This document shows, piece after piece, positions 35,261 through 47,829 of a DNA stretch of 64,000 nt. Positions within the stretch are counted from its first letter, which is position 1. Every line of letters begins with the position of its first letter. Location of the stretch: assembly GCA_932294295.1 (NCBI GenBank), contig OW028573.1, forward strand, positions 63,961,829 to 64,025,828. Direction: 5' to 3'. The notes under the pieces are model-generated. The model saw only the letters and a program-made list of their open reading frames with translations. It searched no databases and had not been told where the DNA came from. The translations under genes and the position numbers were made by a program. This DNA is from Alitta virens (Eukaryota > Annelida > Polychaeta > Phyllodocida > Nereididae).

Positions 35261-38200
35261 ATGAGGATGAATATGAATACATGTCATGTCATAAGTTAAA
35301 TTTTACATACACATTTTAAATATCAGCAGTTGCGATATATGTCAATTACAAATATCAATAGGAGATTAATTCTAAATTTATGAAGGAAGAAGGTTTGACA
35401 AATAGATAAAATTGGATGAATTTACCTATTCCATGTGTAACAGTTTTCTACATTTCACTGCCATCTGACAGGCATTATAATGTATGTAATGGAATGTAAA
35501 TTGCATATTAAACCTTCCAGAATAATGCGTTACTGTACACTGTAGCTTGTTGAAAAAATAAAATCTGTATATATAACAGATTGATGTTAATTCCTGAATT
35601 TTTCTTTTACAGCGACTTAAGTCTGCTATAGGTATCAATCACATCCCTAGCTTTGCATGAAAAAAAAATAGTTGAACAACTATCCAAATTATTGATTGTT
35701 AAATGTAAGAGTAAGTGCTTATACTTATTAGTGCATACTATATGTAATATCTCTGTATATTTCTTTCTCATCCAGAGTCGTCTTCCCTCAGGATAGCAGA
35801 ATATGTAAAATGTTGTCCTTTAAGCTCATTGTATGAGATGGAACAACATTAAACTTTCATAAAGGTACATGCATAACTTGAAAAAGGGAGTAAATCATGT
35901 GTTCCCTGAGGTATGACCTTTAATGCCAACAATACATCATTACATCACTGATTCATTGGCTTTGAACTGTGATAATACAGGAGCGGGTGAATGAAAACGA
36001 GTATTTTTCAGTTTGTATATTGGGAGTTACGGTATAATAAGCCCTCACTTGTGAGTGATAATATGCATTAAGTAACGGGGGTTAGAGCCTTTGAATGTCT
36101 TCAGTTACAAAATCGTTTCTGGCCACACTGAGGTTAAAGTGTTCAGTCTAATTAGGACCTTATTCTGAGAGATTTCGTTTATTTCAAAACTTGCTTTCAT
36201 CATTGCAGTCAAAGGTTCATAGGTGACAAACAGCAAGGGTTAAATACAGTCTTTTTTGTCACTTTTAGTCAGAGCAGAACATCGTTTCCTGTCGTTAAGG
36301 TTTCTCATGGTTACAGATAAGAGGCTGCCACTGACCACGGACAGCCAATGTCAACACTTGCAAGAGTTAGGCTGCACTTCTAACAGTTACTTCTCTAATT
36401 TAAACTCTCTAGGCACCATGGTCTTTTTACGTGGGTAAGGGGAGACGAGACAAAAAGAGACTTGCTTATTTTAAAGCCTCATCCATGAAGCAGTCTTTTT
36501 AACCCTAGCTGTAACTGGTCTGGCCAAAGGTCATGAAAAAGTGGGTCTGACGAGATCAATTTTCTGGGAACTGCCTCGATCTGCAGCAGTCGAATCCACA
36601 AGTAATCAGTCTTCTTAATGATAGTCATAAGATTGTTGTTTTGTTTTGTTTTCTTCGTTGATAGATCTGACTGGCTTTTAATGTGGCATTAAGTTACTGA
36701 TGGCAACAGAAGACAAGGAAATATTCATTGTGTGGATATCCACATCTCAGATATATACAGGTATAGCTGCTTTCAATGTACTTACAATGTACATTGGGAG
36801 GCCTATATTTCACAGCTTTATGCATCAATTTGCAGAAGCCATGTGTGAGTAATGATAAATGGCTTGTCTCAAAAGGAAATTCATCATTCGTCTCTGGTTG
36901 TTTGTTCAGCCATCTTTTAATGCATTTTTATTGCTCTTTTTTTGGTCTGCATCCCCTAGGAGGCTTTGATATCCTGAGACAACAGACAGGTTCCTTTACA
37001 GTAGCCTTTCCACAAGCAGAATTAATATTTCCTGCTACGCTTCAGCCTTTCTTAAGAGTACAGCGTTAGGTGCAGTCTAAAACGTCCTTATAACGAGGTT
37101 ACCAGCATCATCATCATCAAACAGGTTATGTCAGCATTTGAATTATAAGGGCCTTGACAAGACGGTGGTATTAACATTAGACTCTAGTTTATTGGACAAT
37201 TCACATGGAGTAGTTAGTACTCAAATATGACCTGTCAGTTTTCATCAAATGCAAAAATCTAGTATGGTATGACTGATTTATTTGGGTTTCCGGACTCATT
37301 GCTTCTTCTGGTCATTCAGTTTCCAACATTACTTCACATTTTAGAAGTGTGACATCCTTCCGAAAAACTGAAACCATTACTGACCACTCCTGGCCTACTT
37401 GACCTCACTTTACCTGGGCCTGGTTCTGATGGAAACTTCAGGCTTCACCCTTTCACGAACTCTTTATTTCTTCTGGCAAAAATGTTATGTATCATGGTAT
37501 TACTTTCATGCTGAGAAATAATGTTTGCCAGGTAAGATATTTTTGTATGGAGTTTCTGGATCGATAGGCCAGACAGGAAGTTCATGGCATGTCATGTCAA
37601 ATTAGTGTGAATTATAATTTTCTGTGATTGCTCATAACATCAATGGTGATATACAGATGATTCAAATGTCATTTGTGTGTAACTATGAGATAAACGTATT
37701 AATCCTGGTCATATTAATATGGTATTAATACATAGAGATTATATGCACAGGGTTGAATTTTTGGTAACACTATGATATTGGCATTCGCTATCTAATGAAT
37801 TAAAAATATTTATGTGATACGTTGGTTCTTTTGAAAATAACTGAAACAGAGGTCTAAAAGAAATTGTACTTAGCCATATACTGCTAATATTATGGATGAT
37901 GTAACATTTGCCTTACCCCTTCAGTAACAATGGTTATATATTTACCTAATACACTGTAATATTTGCAGCATACGTCTGCCTCAACTAATGATGTAGACAT
38001 TGACATATACTGAGATATAGTGACATATATTGACATTATATATTGGCCATGTTTTCATGAAGAATTTGAAATAAAATATTGAAAAATGGAAATCTCACAA
38101 TGAAAGCAGGCATTATATTGCCTTGCTAGTTAGATTGAAATGTATTCCCTTCAAGGAACTATTTCATGTATATTGATGGTCTTTTTATCTGTTTGGCTGC

Positions 38201-41200
38201 TGCATTTCTTTTGATGGATCTCAAGATGTGGCTGTGGAAAAGAATATATCTTAAGACCACACCAACACAAACATTTGCCTTCCCAGTAGTTTCTTCACAA
38301 GCAACTCTTTTTAGTCCTTCTGGCATTGAGGAGCGAGCAAACTTGCGCATATGCCACAGAAGCTGTCAGTAGTATGCCTCATCTTCGGGCAGTTTGATGT
38401 ATACTCTGCATGGCTTGTTCTTTTCAGCCCACCACGGAATGCCAAAGAAGATCAATCGAATTTTAGAAAAGAAGCTCGAAGGGCTGTCAAAGTGAACTGA
38501 TTGCATAATATGAAGCAGAAATTCTCTACATGAATCCCCCTTGGTTTATTGGTTGCTGATCTTGATGGTTAAGCCGATCCAGTTGTGGGGTTAATTGTCA
38601 CTGTTAAATGTAAAAGGGTGGGGGGCGTGGGTCAGAAATTCTGTGATTCTCAAATGTTTAACAGCTAGATAGTACACTCACTATTCAAATGTGTTAAGTT
38701 TATGTTCTATACAACTACAAATACCTATATTTTAAGCCTTCCAACTGAAAACAAAAACTAGAGACTGGATAAGTCAATGCAGTACATATGTATCTGCAGT
38801 TCAATAGGCTTTTCTAGATAATAAGCTTACGTCACCAGATACCATTAAAGCGTGGATGTAAAATGATTAAAGAAACCCAGAATACCTCATGGATGCCATA
38901 CATGCGTGAGGTCAAAAGATCAACCTCATCATAAATAAACTGACCGCATTATAAATCCCCTTGACCTGCTTGACCTCTACTGTCTCTTGCATCACTGCTG
39001 GTATTATGGAGGTCAGCCTCAAACAATCGCCCTTCCGGCGTTGTTATGGCAACAAAGGAATGCTCGGTATAATGAGATTTTATTGATGCTATCAATGTAC
39101 CAGTGTTTTCGAGATTCTAAAGAAGTTATATTACACAATTTTAATATTGGTGATAAACATGCAGGATACAGTGGGAGACTACACACTGATATTTCCATGA
39201 AACAGAAGGATTATGGCTGAGGTGAATTGTGAAAGAAATCCAAATGCACACAGAAATCCCATAATATTCCAATTTTCTAAGATGTATGATGTTCTAAACC
39301 CTTTTATTTGATATTCTCCGCAAAAACCGTCTGATCATTTAACCGTCAGGGACATACACAAGAACTGATTGGTGACAACATTTAGCAAGGAACACAGTTT
39401 AGTTTTACAGTCAAAATTAAAAGCCGTTCATATTTCAGCATATTATAGTAGAACCTTGTCTTAATCAATCATGGCTTTACATGATCAATCTATTCCCCGT
39501 CATTTTAATATTAAAAATAAATTATGAAATTACATAATCATGAAACACATCAGGCAACAGGTCTTTGTGACAATTCAATTTTTCTGCGTGACAATTTAAT
39601 TTTCATTCATATTAAACTTGAATCCTGAAAGCTTGGATGGAAACACGTGGTGATGTAATCATTTCATTGGAGTTATTACCATAGCCCTTTGAAATGTCAG
39701 GCATAACTTAGTAATTTAGGTAATTTCTGACAGCTCTGCAAGACAATATGAAAGCAAGGGATCTATGTGATCTGATGATTATTTTAACTGTTGATGTCAT
39801 GATATCTTGTCATCTTTGAACATGTCAATTGCAGTTGTGGTTTCCTCAAAACAAAAACTCATGTAAGAATATTCAAATTTTTATTAGAATGCTAGCCTAT
39901 ATCTGATCTCCGAAATATATCCATTGTTTTGTTGTCTGTGACAATGCAAATTTCTCCTTGGAACTTCGGAGAATAGGCGCACATAATAGAAAAGGTGAGA
40001 CTAAATATATATCTTACATCATTTCCGTGGTTTTTGGGTACAAATTAGAAATTGCAAGTATTCCATGACACATATTGTCTCTCTTTGTTTCTTCTGATTC
40101 ACAATTGGTTCTTTTGTTGCAGATACAGCTGATTCAGTGTGTGATGCACTGGTATAAAATGACAATGACAAATGTCGAATTGCTTGTCTTGTTCTCAATG
40201 TCCTGTATATAATGACACAGACCCAATATAATGAATTCTGTTTTGATCATTATCATTCTGCAACGGTACTGCTGAACTCGTGGTTCTAACAATGCATCAT
40301 TAGTGAAGGATCTTGGTATGAGCTCATAGTTATTTATGCCAGATTCACAATGAATTATACAGTTAATTGCCAATGTGTGACAAAAATATTTCGACTTATT
40401 ATTGTAAAGACATATAAAACCGTCGTTGGCAAAAAGATGACTGTATGAATTTATTTACATTGACTGGTAAAAGGACTTTGGTTTATTTACATCTTTAAAA
40501 TTAAATATATATCAAATTGCAACGGTGCTAATCTGGTGATTTTTGGTTCATTGAGGCTTTGCCTTTGCCATTTTCAGCATTGACATTTTCCGGACATATT
40601 AACTTTTTTTATATTTATTACGAGCAGTCTCTCTGAACTCTGAGAGAGATTAGGTCAAATGCGAGACTGATAGGAGATTGGGATCTGTAACATACATAAA
40701 TGTTTATCAGTTTGCTTTGGTGAAAATTTAAAAAAAAAAAATCTTTAAAAGATATATATATAAAATCTTAAGACTGCATATATTTATGCAATTATTTTGT
40801 GAATAATGTCCGATGAAGAAAAGATATTTTGTCCAAATTTCTACTATCCTGACGATTACAAAATCATGATAATTCACACAAATGAGCTCTACCTTGATCA
40901 TAGCTTTAGCAAATTTTGGATAAAGTCCGTAGTGTTTTAGACATAACTAAGTCAGTAACCATGGAATTGTACTGTAGTAGAACAAGCTAAACAACATCCT
41001 TTTTTTAATTGATCACATGGTCTATAAATAGAACTTTCATGCCCAAAAAAGTTCAGGCATTTCAAGCCAGCTGCAGTGGCTGAATGCTAAGGTGTTGGTC
41101 TGTTTGACATGGGTTGGGAGGGCAGCAGTTCAACACCAGTCCAAACATTTATTTATTTTTAAATATTATTGGTATGGTTACATGTCATTAATATGCACTG

Positions 41201-44200
41201 TCAACTTTCTTTTATATGGAAGCTTTTATAAATTATATTATTGAACTATTCATTCCATTTCACACTGGAAAATTAAACACTCCCATTTCTCTCACATTGC
41301 CAGTTATCTATTCTTTTCTTCTTTTTTTTAAGAATTTTCTTGTTCTACATTCGGGTGCCATTGATCTTACAACCCAGATTGCTGTGTTCCATGCCAGGGT
41401 GCTATCAGATTTATTTCTTTTTCCAATTTTGTCAGCCTCGAAGATGTAATTTTTAGATTTCTCTAGGATGTTATCGAATGACGGGCTTTGATCTCGGGAT
41501 TATGTTTCAAAAGGTTCGTGCAAATGTGAGGCCTTTTACGCATGGACAATATTGCCTGGCATGTTTCCTTTTATCATAAATGGGAAAACGCATTATGTTT
41601 AGCACACTGCACTTTGGTTGCATAATGGTTGCAAAACATTTGCCTTCTATCTGAAAACAAGGACCTTGTGTCATTTACGCTTTTGCGGGATTATCTCTAA
41701 TAAGAGTGCAATAAATCCACTAAACTATGTCAACAGTGATCAGACTATTCAATGATAATATTTGCCCTGATGTGATGGAAGTTACATGAGTCATTGCCAG
41801 GAGTTATTTTTGAGTCACTTATACTGTAACCTTAAGACAAGTAAATGGCTATTAATTAATTCATCTAGGTCGATGACTCATCACTTGAGTATTGAAGTTC
41901 ATTCTCACATTTCACATTTCAAGGCATATTTTTGCTATATACTATTTAGGGAATGAATGAAAGTAATCAAATACCAGAGGGGGATTTTTATTTATCAGCA
42001 TGCTGTATGACATTTTATAAGCAGCTCTTTCTCATTAGGGTTCTCATAAAGGACAACTCATCATCATTGGACTCGCAACTTAAGATTCAGAACATAAGCC
42101 CCATTGTCGGAAGATATACGTTTGTCATCTTTCAAAATCCCCTCCAATTCAATTTGCATGAACTCCACTGACGCATGTGGAAGTCTTGATTTTCAGGAGA
42201 ACAACAATGAATTTATCAAATACTATGGATGAAGGCTTTGAGAGAATGCAGTAAGTATTTTTTTTTGTTTTTTGTTTTTGACAATGGTTACGTATACAGT
42301 TAAAAAAAAAAACAATGTTTAAAATCTGCTGAAAAAAGAACAATTTTCAAACACACAAATGTTAATTCAAATTGATGTATACAGAGCCAATATAATTTTC
42401 AATGAATTAACAACATAACAGTTTTCTGACGAATGGATGCTAAGGTGACACAAGAAACTTAGCCACGCTGACTTCTGCCTGAGAAAAAAAAACAATTACA
42501 TATTCACTGACGCACATCACATGTAACTCAGTCGCCCACCCCCCCCCCCTTTTTTCTATCGGTTATTGTTATGCATACAATTCGTTGCCAAAAAGGAAGT
42601 CCGTGACACAACAAACTTGGCTACGTTGCCAACACTCAATATTTAGCAAGTAAGGCCATGTGAGTCTCATAAATATGAACCCAGTGTTAGCTGCAAAAAA
42701 ACCTAACATTGGTGGCTTGCACAGTAAAAACCCTTCTTGGGAGACAAAGAAGCTCACGGTACAAATGATATGTCTGAGATTGTCTTTTCAAATTAATTCT
42801 GAGGATCGTCCTGCAGTGTACTGTCTCTGAGCTCATCGTCTCATGTGATGAGGAGCTTAGGAGCTTCTAATCTTTGGATCCATATACCTCATATCAGTGG
42901 GTGAGGCATATGCCTGTACTTGTTTTAACAAATAGAAAGACAACGAGCCAGCCTATTTATAAGTTTTACTGAACAATCCAATAAAATTTAAGTCATGAAT
43001 AGAGATAATAAAACCAATGGTAGCTGGTTAGCATTCTTTGCACTTGAAGCATCCACCTTTCAAATATATATGAAGCACTCTCAGCTGTGTTGGCTCTGAA
43101 AATATTATTATTTTGCACAGTACATACCAGCTAATAAATGACATTTGGTAAGCAGTAAGTTTTAACTATCAACTTTGTCAGCACCATGAAGTGGTTTTGT
43201 GTCTAAAGACCCAGCTGGCCTACTTTTTAATCTCGGTTGGCCATCGCCTATTGCTTTCTTTCGGAATGATCGTATCATAAACTTTCACAAAATCCCATCA
43301 GATCACTGATGGTTTCCGATGTGGCTACCAAAAGGCATTTAGGAGTGTCTGAGAATGAACGAATGCTCTGGATAAGACAAAGGAGGTCATTGTCCCCATA
43401 TTGTGTGCTCAATTAATCTCTGTGAACCAGTAGGTCTGGCTGGCCACACTTTGATAGCTTGGCGTTTACAACATAAATTATCTTGCTCAAAGGCACAGAA
43501 AATTAACCTTCCAAGTTTATAGCTTGTGCAATTCCCTGGAACACTATGCTTGACCAGTGAACCACCATTTCTGCAGGGGTTTCCACCACTTGTGTCCTTA
43601 GTATGTGGTCATTGAGCAGAAAATGATTGGAGAGTCTAACTTCCATGGTGTTTCTGGTCTAAGGTACAACAGTTTAGCTAGAAAGGTTTCTCAGATTTAT
43701 TGTTGAGAAAAACAGCTTTATGTACCACATGGATAAGAATTCATGTTTTATGCTGAGGATAATCATAATCATAAACCCGTTCTTTACAGAATTTGATAAG
43801 TGCTTTGCTTTGGATTCCCTGATGACATATAAAGTCGAACTTGAACGGCGATAGGTGACCTTGGTCTGATCCTGGCAGTATTGGTTTTCTATTGTGCAAG
43901 TATTGCAGTTAGCTAATTACTAATGTTACACCAATGCATTTTGTAAAATCAAATCATGTAACTTCTGAATAAATGAAATTGCACGGGACCTTTGAACCTA
44001 TCTTCTTATTACTCAATGACATGCAAATAATCCAAGCTATATGAAATTCAAGTCAGTGGAATAATATTGCTTTCATTCTTGTGAGAGCCAAATCATTGCA
44101 TGCAAGGTATTGCGTTGTAACAGCATGGATGTTTAGCTCCAGTAAACAGAAAATAAAGTGGTAACTGATGTCGAACCATTTACATGCCTGTTTTACTCAG

Positions 44201-44807
44201 ATGTTCAGAAGTGCACTCTTCCCAGACAAGTGTACCATGAGTGTGTGAGTGGAAGTGATGCTCTAAGCTTTTCAATACAATAAATATCAGATTGGCAGTA
44301 TAATATGGCTATGAGCTTACATTCTTGTCATCTTGAAGATCAAGGCAAATGGATACATCTAATGACAAGAGGTTAAATTTGTCCGGTATAAAACCCGCAA
44401 GGTCAGTCTTGAATCGAGTGCTGAGAATCAGATCAACATGTTGCAGCAGTCTTGGAAAAACAAAAACTGTTTAAGGAGACTAAGAGTCATGTTAAACTCA
44501 TTTATGCACAGCTAATTAAAGTGATGACATTCAAAATGAACTAAAGTGCTGTTTGACAAACACAAATATGCAATAACATAATTTCATTAGTGAGCTTAAT
44601 TTAATAGCCGCGGTTGGTGGAAATCAGTGTCATCTTGTTTATGTGTTGTTCATTGGTTAAACTTTGTACAAATGTATTATAAGGCTGTTAGTATCTTTGA
44701 TTGCCCGAAATTCGCGTTATCCCTTCATAAGTAATTTTTTCCTTCTTGCGGCTGTCATCCTTAATTCTACTTAACTTAAATCACTCAAAAAGCTGTATCA
44801 GGGATAA
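35261..44807. other. Gene-poor AT-rich region
   Basis: I find no convincing exon here. It contains a tRNA-like relic at 41066-41143, a C-run at about 42540 and scattered A/T runs. Conserved regulatory elements could be present, but single-sequence inspection cannot show them. Confidence 0.45.
41066..41143 (+). mobile_element. Decayed tRNA-like SINE head
   Basis: AGTGGCTGAATGCTAAGGTG resembles the A-box half of a long-variable-arm tRNA (Leu/Ser type), and GTTCAACACC lies about 40 bp on as a poor B box. It differs from the SINE family at 26946/47660. Not a functional tRNA: no stems close properly. Confidence 0.35.
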
Positions 44808-45271
44808 TACAATGGAGGCCATAAATACCCAATCACATGTGAAAATCCAGATTTTTGCTGATCTTTCATCACTAGAGACTTTCTTCAAGTGAGTTTGCTC
44901 ATAAAATCATATTTCTCAGTCTGAAACATTTGTTTGCACTTGCAAATCTTAATACAAAGATGTAAAAATCGATTATTTTAAGAAATAGGCAGATATCTGA
45001 AAATTTCATACAATTTTAATGACAGACACCGGACAAACTATGCGCGTTATCTTACAAGCATTAATGAACGTGTAATTTTGTTCATTAACAATACAGTTGA
45101 CATTTTTATAGTTTATTGTTTTCTTTTTAAGTACAAACAGACATGCATAGTGTTTTCTATAGTTGTCAAATCATTAAACTTATAATAGGCAATTATGAAG
45201 TCCCTGACTTTGAAAAAACTATAATTTTTTTTTCTTCTATGGGTGATTGGGTATTTTTGGCCGCCACTGTA
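44808..45271. mobile_element. Tc1/mariner-like MITE, 464 bp
   Basis: The left end is TACAATGGAGGCCATAAATA and the right end, reverse-complemented, TACAGTGGCGGCCAAAAATA. Both continue CCCAATCAC, so there are roughly 30-bp inverted ends with a few mismatches. TA at each extremity and a CAGTGG start fit Tc1/mariner insertion. The interior has no transposase. Confidence 0.65.
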
Positions 45272-47659
45272 CATGCTCCAACATGCATGGAACAAAGTTT
45301 TTTGTAAGTTATTTACTTTGCGTGAATAAACACTTTTCAATTTTCTCATACTGTGCATGTACAGAGATAGAAGTCTTTAATAATAACATATTAATATCCT
45401 TATTCCCATCCACTTGAGCTGAAATCAAACCAAATCAAAGCTGAAGTCCATCACAGAGGCCTATTGGCACGATTCCGGGATCGCCAGTGATTCCTCACGC
45501 AAATAGTCAGCTTTGGAAAGCGATAAATGTTTGTATTCTGGATTTCGGCTCTTTCCAATGTTTTATGAAATGTACAGTCAGGTTCATGGTGAAAATTTGG
45601 GTAAAATCTACCGAATTTCTTATGTGGTTTTATGCATGAGCAATGGGCCACATTGTTTGACGGTCTTCTGTTTTGTGTAAATGAAGAGAGGGAAGGCAAA
45701 TCAAGAGAATTTATCAATTGTGTGAAATCAAAGGCCAAGAACTATTTTGAGTCGTCAAAGTGAACCCTGATGTTAATGAATCTATAGGGGTGGTTTTTTT
45801 TTTATGGCGATAGACGCTGATGCCTGATAGTAAAGCAATTAATGTGGTTGGTATCCATTTAACATCTGTACCAGTCACACGCACAAATAGAAGTCGATGT
45901 ATATTTACTTAAGTATAATGGATCTGTATTGTTGGGCCGTATCAGCCATGCAAAAGCATTGGCCAATGAACATATTGGCCAATTCTGAACTCAGCGCTTT
46001 ATGTCATCATTACATTTGCCTGTGGCTTGATATTAGTAGTTTTAAGACAAACAAAAATCATTCCTGTCAGAAATAACTGACAGTCTCACGCCGTGACCTT
46101 GATTTCAAATTAGCGGTCTACTCAGACTACTAATGATTCCAGATATGACGGCCTTATTGAAGGCAAGTCAATGTAGTAGTAGTAGTAGAAGTAGTAGACA
46201 GCCATGAAAACTTGCTTGCTTGTGAATGCCTTGTTCTAGGCAATAGGTTGCCAGCAGTGCTTGACAGCTTAACAAACAAAATGGCCTAGGTAAGTGCCCA
46301 TAACAAGAGGTTACCATTGCCCAAATGCAGAGAAATGGCCATTATATCTACAGAGCTCTAGACTAATTCTCTAGGATATTATGATTGACAACTTTGATCA
46401 GGATTGTCATAATGAGTTTGCCTTACCCTAAAGCGATTGAGCAAAGTGTGTCCTGAGAGGGAGAAAGCCATGGTGCTCATGGGTATTCTGGTCTCTACCA
46501 TGTAATTTCCCAACATTATTTATGTCGTCTCAAATTTGTTGCATATGGCAATACATTACTCCTGGTTCTTATTTGTGCTGTGAAGTAAAGTTATATACAA
46601 TTAATTAAAGGATGGAGTTTTTACATTCATCTTTTGCATGGTTATGGGAGAGAATGTTGTAGATGTATATGTTCCCCATATTTTCTTAACGTTTTTTTTT
46701 CTCATGCTGTATGTTTGACCAACCCTTAAAACCCACACATTGTCAAACCACTTATCGTGTACACAATGAGTGTGGACGCTTTTGACGTATTTTGGATAAA
46801 AGACCCACTGCAAATCCTACACCATGTAGTAAAGTTGCACAGTCTGTCTTACACAAACTTTTCTTTTTGTCAAACCAGTCTGTTAATAAGGTACATTGAT
46901 TTTGTGGTGCAAACTTTGATTTCATAAATTTAGTTTGTAATGGTTTATCCATCAAGACATACTTTACCATCACGTAATACTTCCTAGACTTATCTAGGTA
47001 ATGCGTTGCCAGCAGTGCTTGATCATCACTTCCCATCAGACCATCAACACTGTGTGTCATCACCTCACAGCCTGCTCATTTACTCATCAAAAGTAAATTT
47101 ATCAATTTATCTTTTAGTCTATAGGCTGGCTTATGGTATATAGGGTCTAACAATGAAATTACAGAATAATTAGATGTTCATGTGCTGAGTATACACAATT
47201 CTTGTTCTGACAAGCAGGCAATTCATAAAAAATGTCTAAACTAAAAAAAATATGAATCCATTTCTCTTGTATTTTAAGAGAAGATTTCTTAAGTCTGTAC
47301 TCAGCCTATTAGAAGGCAATTAGCCGTGCCACCAAGGCAAAAGCAAGCCAGGTCATTGTGTCATTAACCTTATTCTGTGCTAGGTCGCCTAGGTGTATAA
47401 TTATGATGTTATTAGCAATGTGGATGTGGACAGACACATGCTGAGTATTTGAGATACCGTCAAAGATTACATTGGCAGCCAAGGTGACTTTTATTATTGG
47501 TAATTCATAATCACGGACAACATTAAATATCAGAGCCCCTAAGAAAGTATCAGGGTGTAGCAAACATGTTTTGAAGACATTGAGGTGTTACAAACTATAT
47601 CACCTATTAGTGGTCACTGTCCATGAGTCTCATCTGAGCATCCTCTGTAAGTCTCAATT
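45272..47659. other. Non-coding region
   Basis: Two minus-strand open frames of about 100 codons (45738-45451 and 47063-46752) show no recognisable motif or splice sites that would make them credible genes. A GTA microsatellite is at 46173. Otherwise nothing seen. Confidence 0.4.
46173..46197. repeat. (GTA)n microsatellite
   Basis: Eight GTA-type units with one interrupted unit (GAA). Confidence 0.9.
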
Positions 47660-47829
47660 GGGGTGGGGGTCTAGCTCAGTGGTAGCGTGCTGGGTCCCGG
47701 GTTCTATTCCCGGTCGAGCCTATGTTGGATGGCTGTTTCATCCTTCGTCTCATTGCCATGGGCCCTACCTGTCCTAATTAGCCCATCAGGTGCAGAAATA
47801 CAGGACGTAAAGCACTAATACACCTCCAC
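47660..47829 (+). mobile_element. tRNA-derived SINE with intact pol III boxes
   Basis: A box TAGCTCAGTGGTAG (47672-47685) and B box GGTTCTATTCC (47700-47710) are only about 14 bp apart, so the anticodon part of the head is deleted relative to the copy at 26946. The body shares TTGGATGGCTGTTTCATC, CTGTCCTAATTAGCC and GCAGAAATACAGGACGTAAA with the other copies. Confidence 0.85.

Noticed and set aside
41066..41143. Functional tRNA gene
   Set aside because: Only A- and B-box-like words are present; acceptor, anticodon and T stems do not form.
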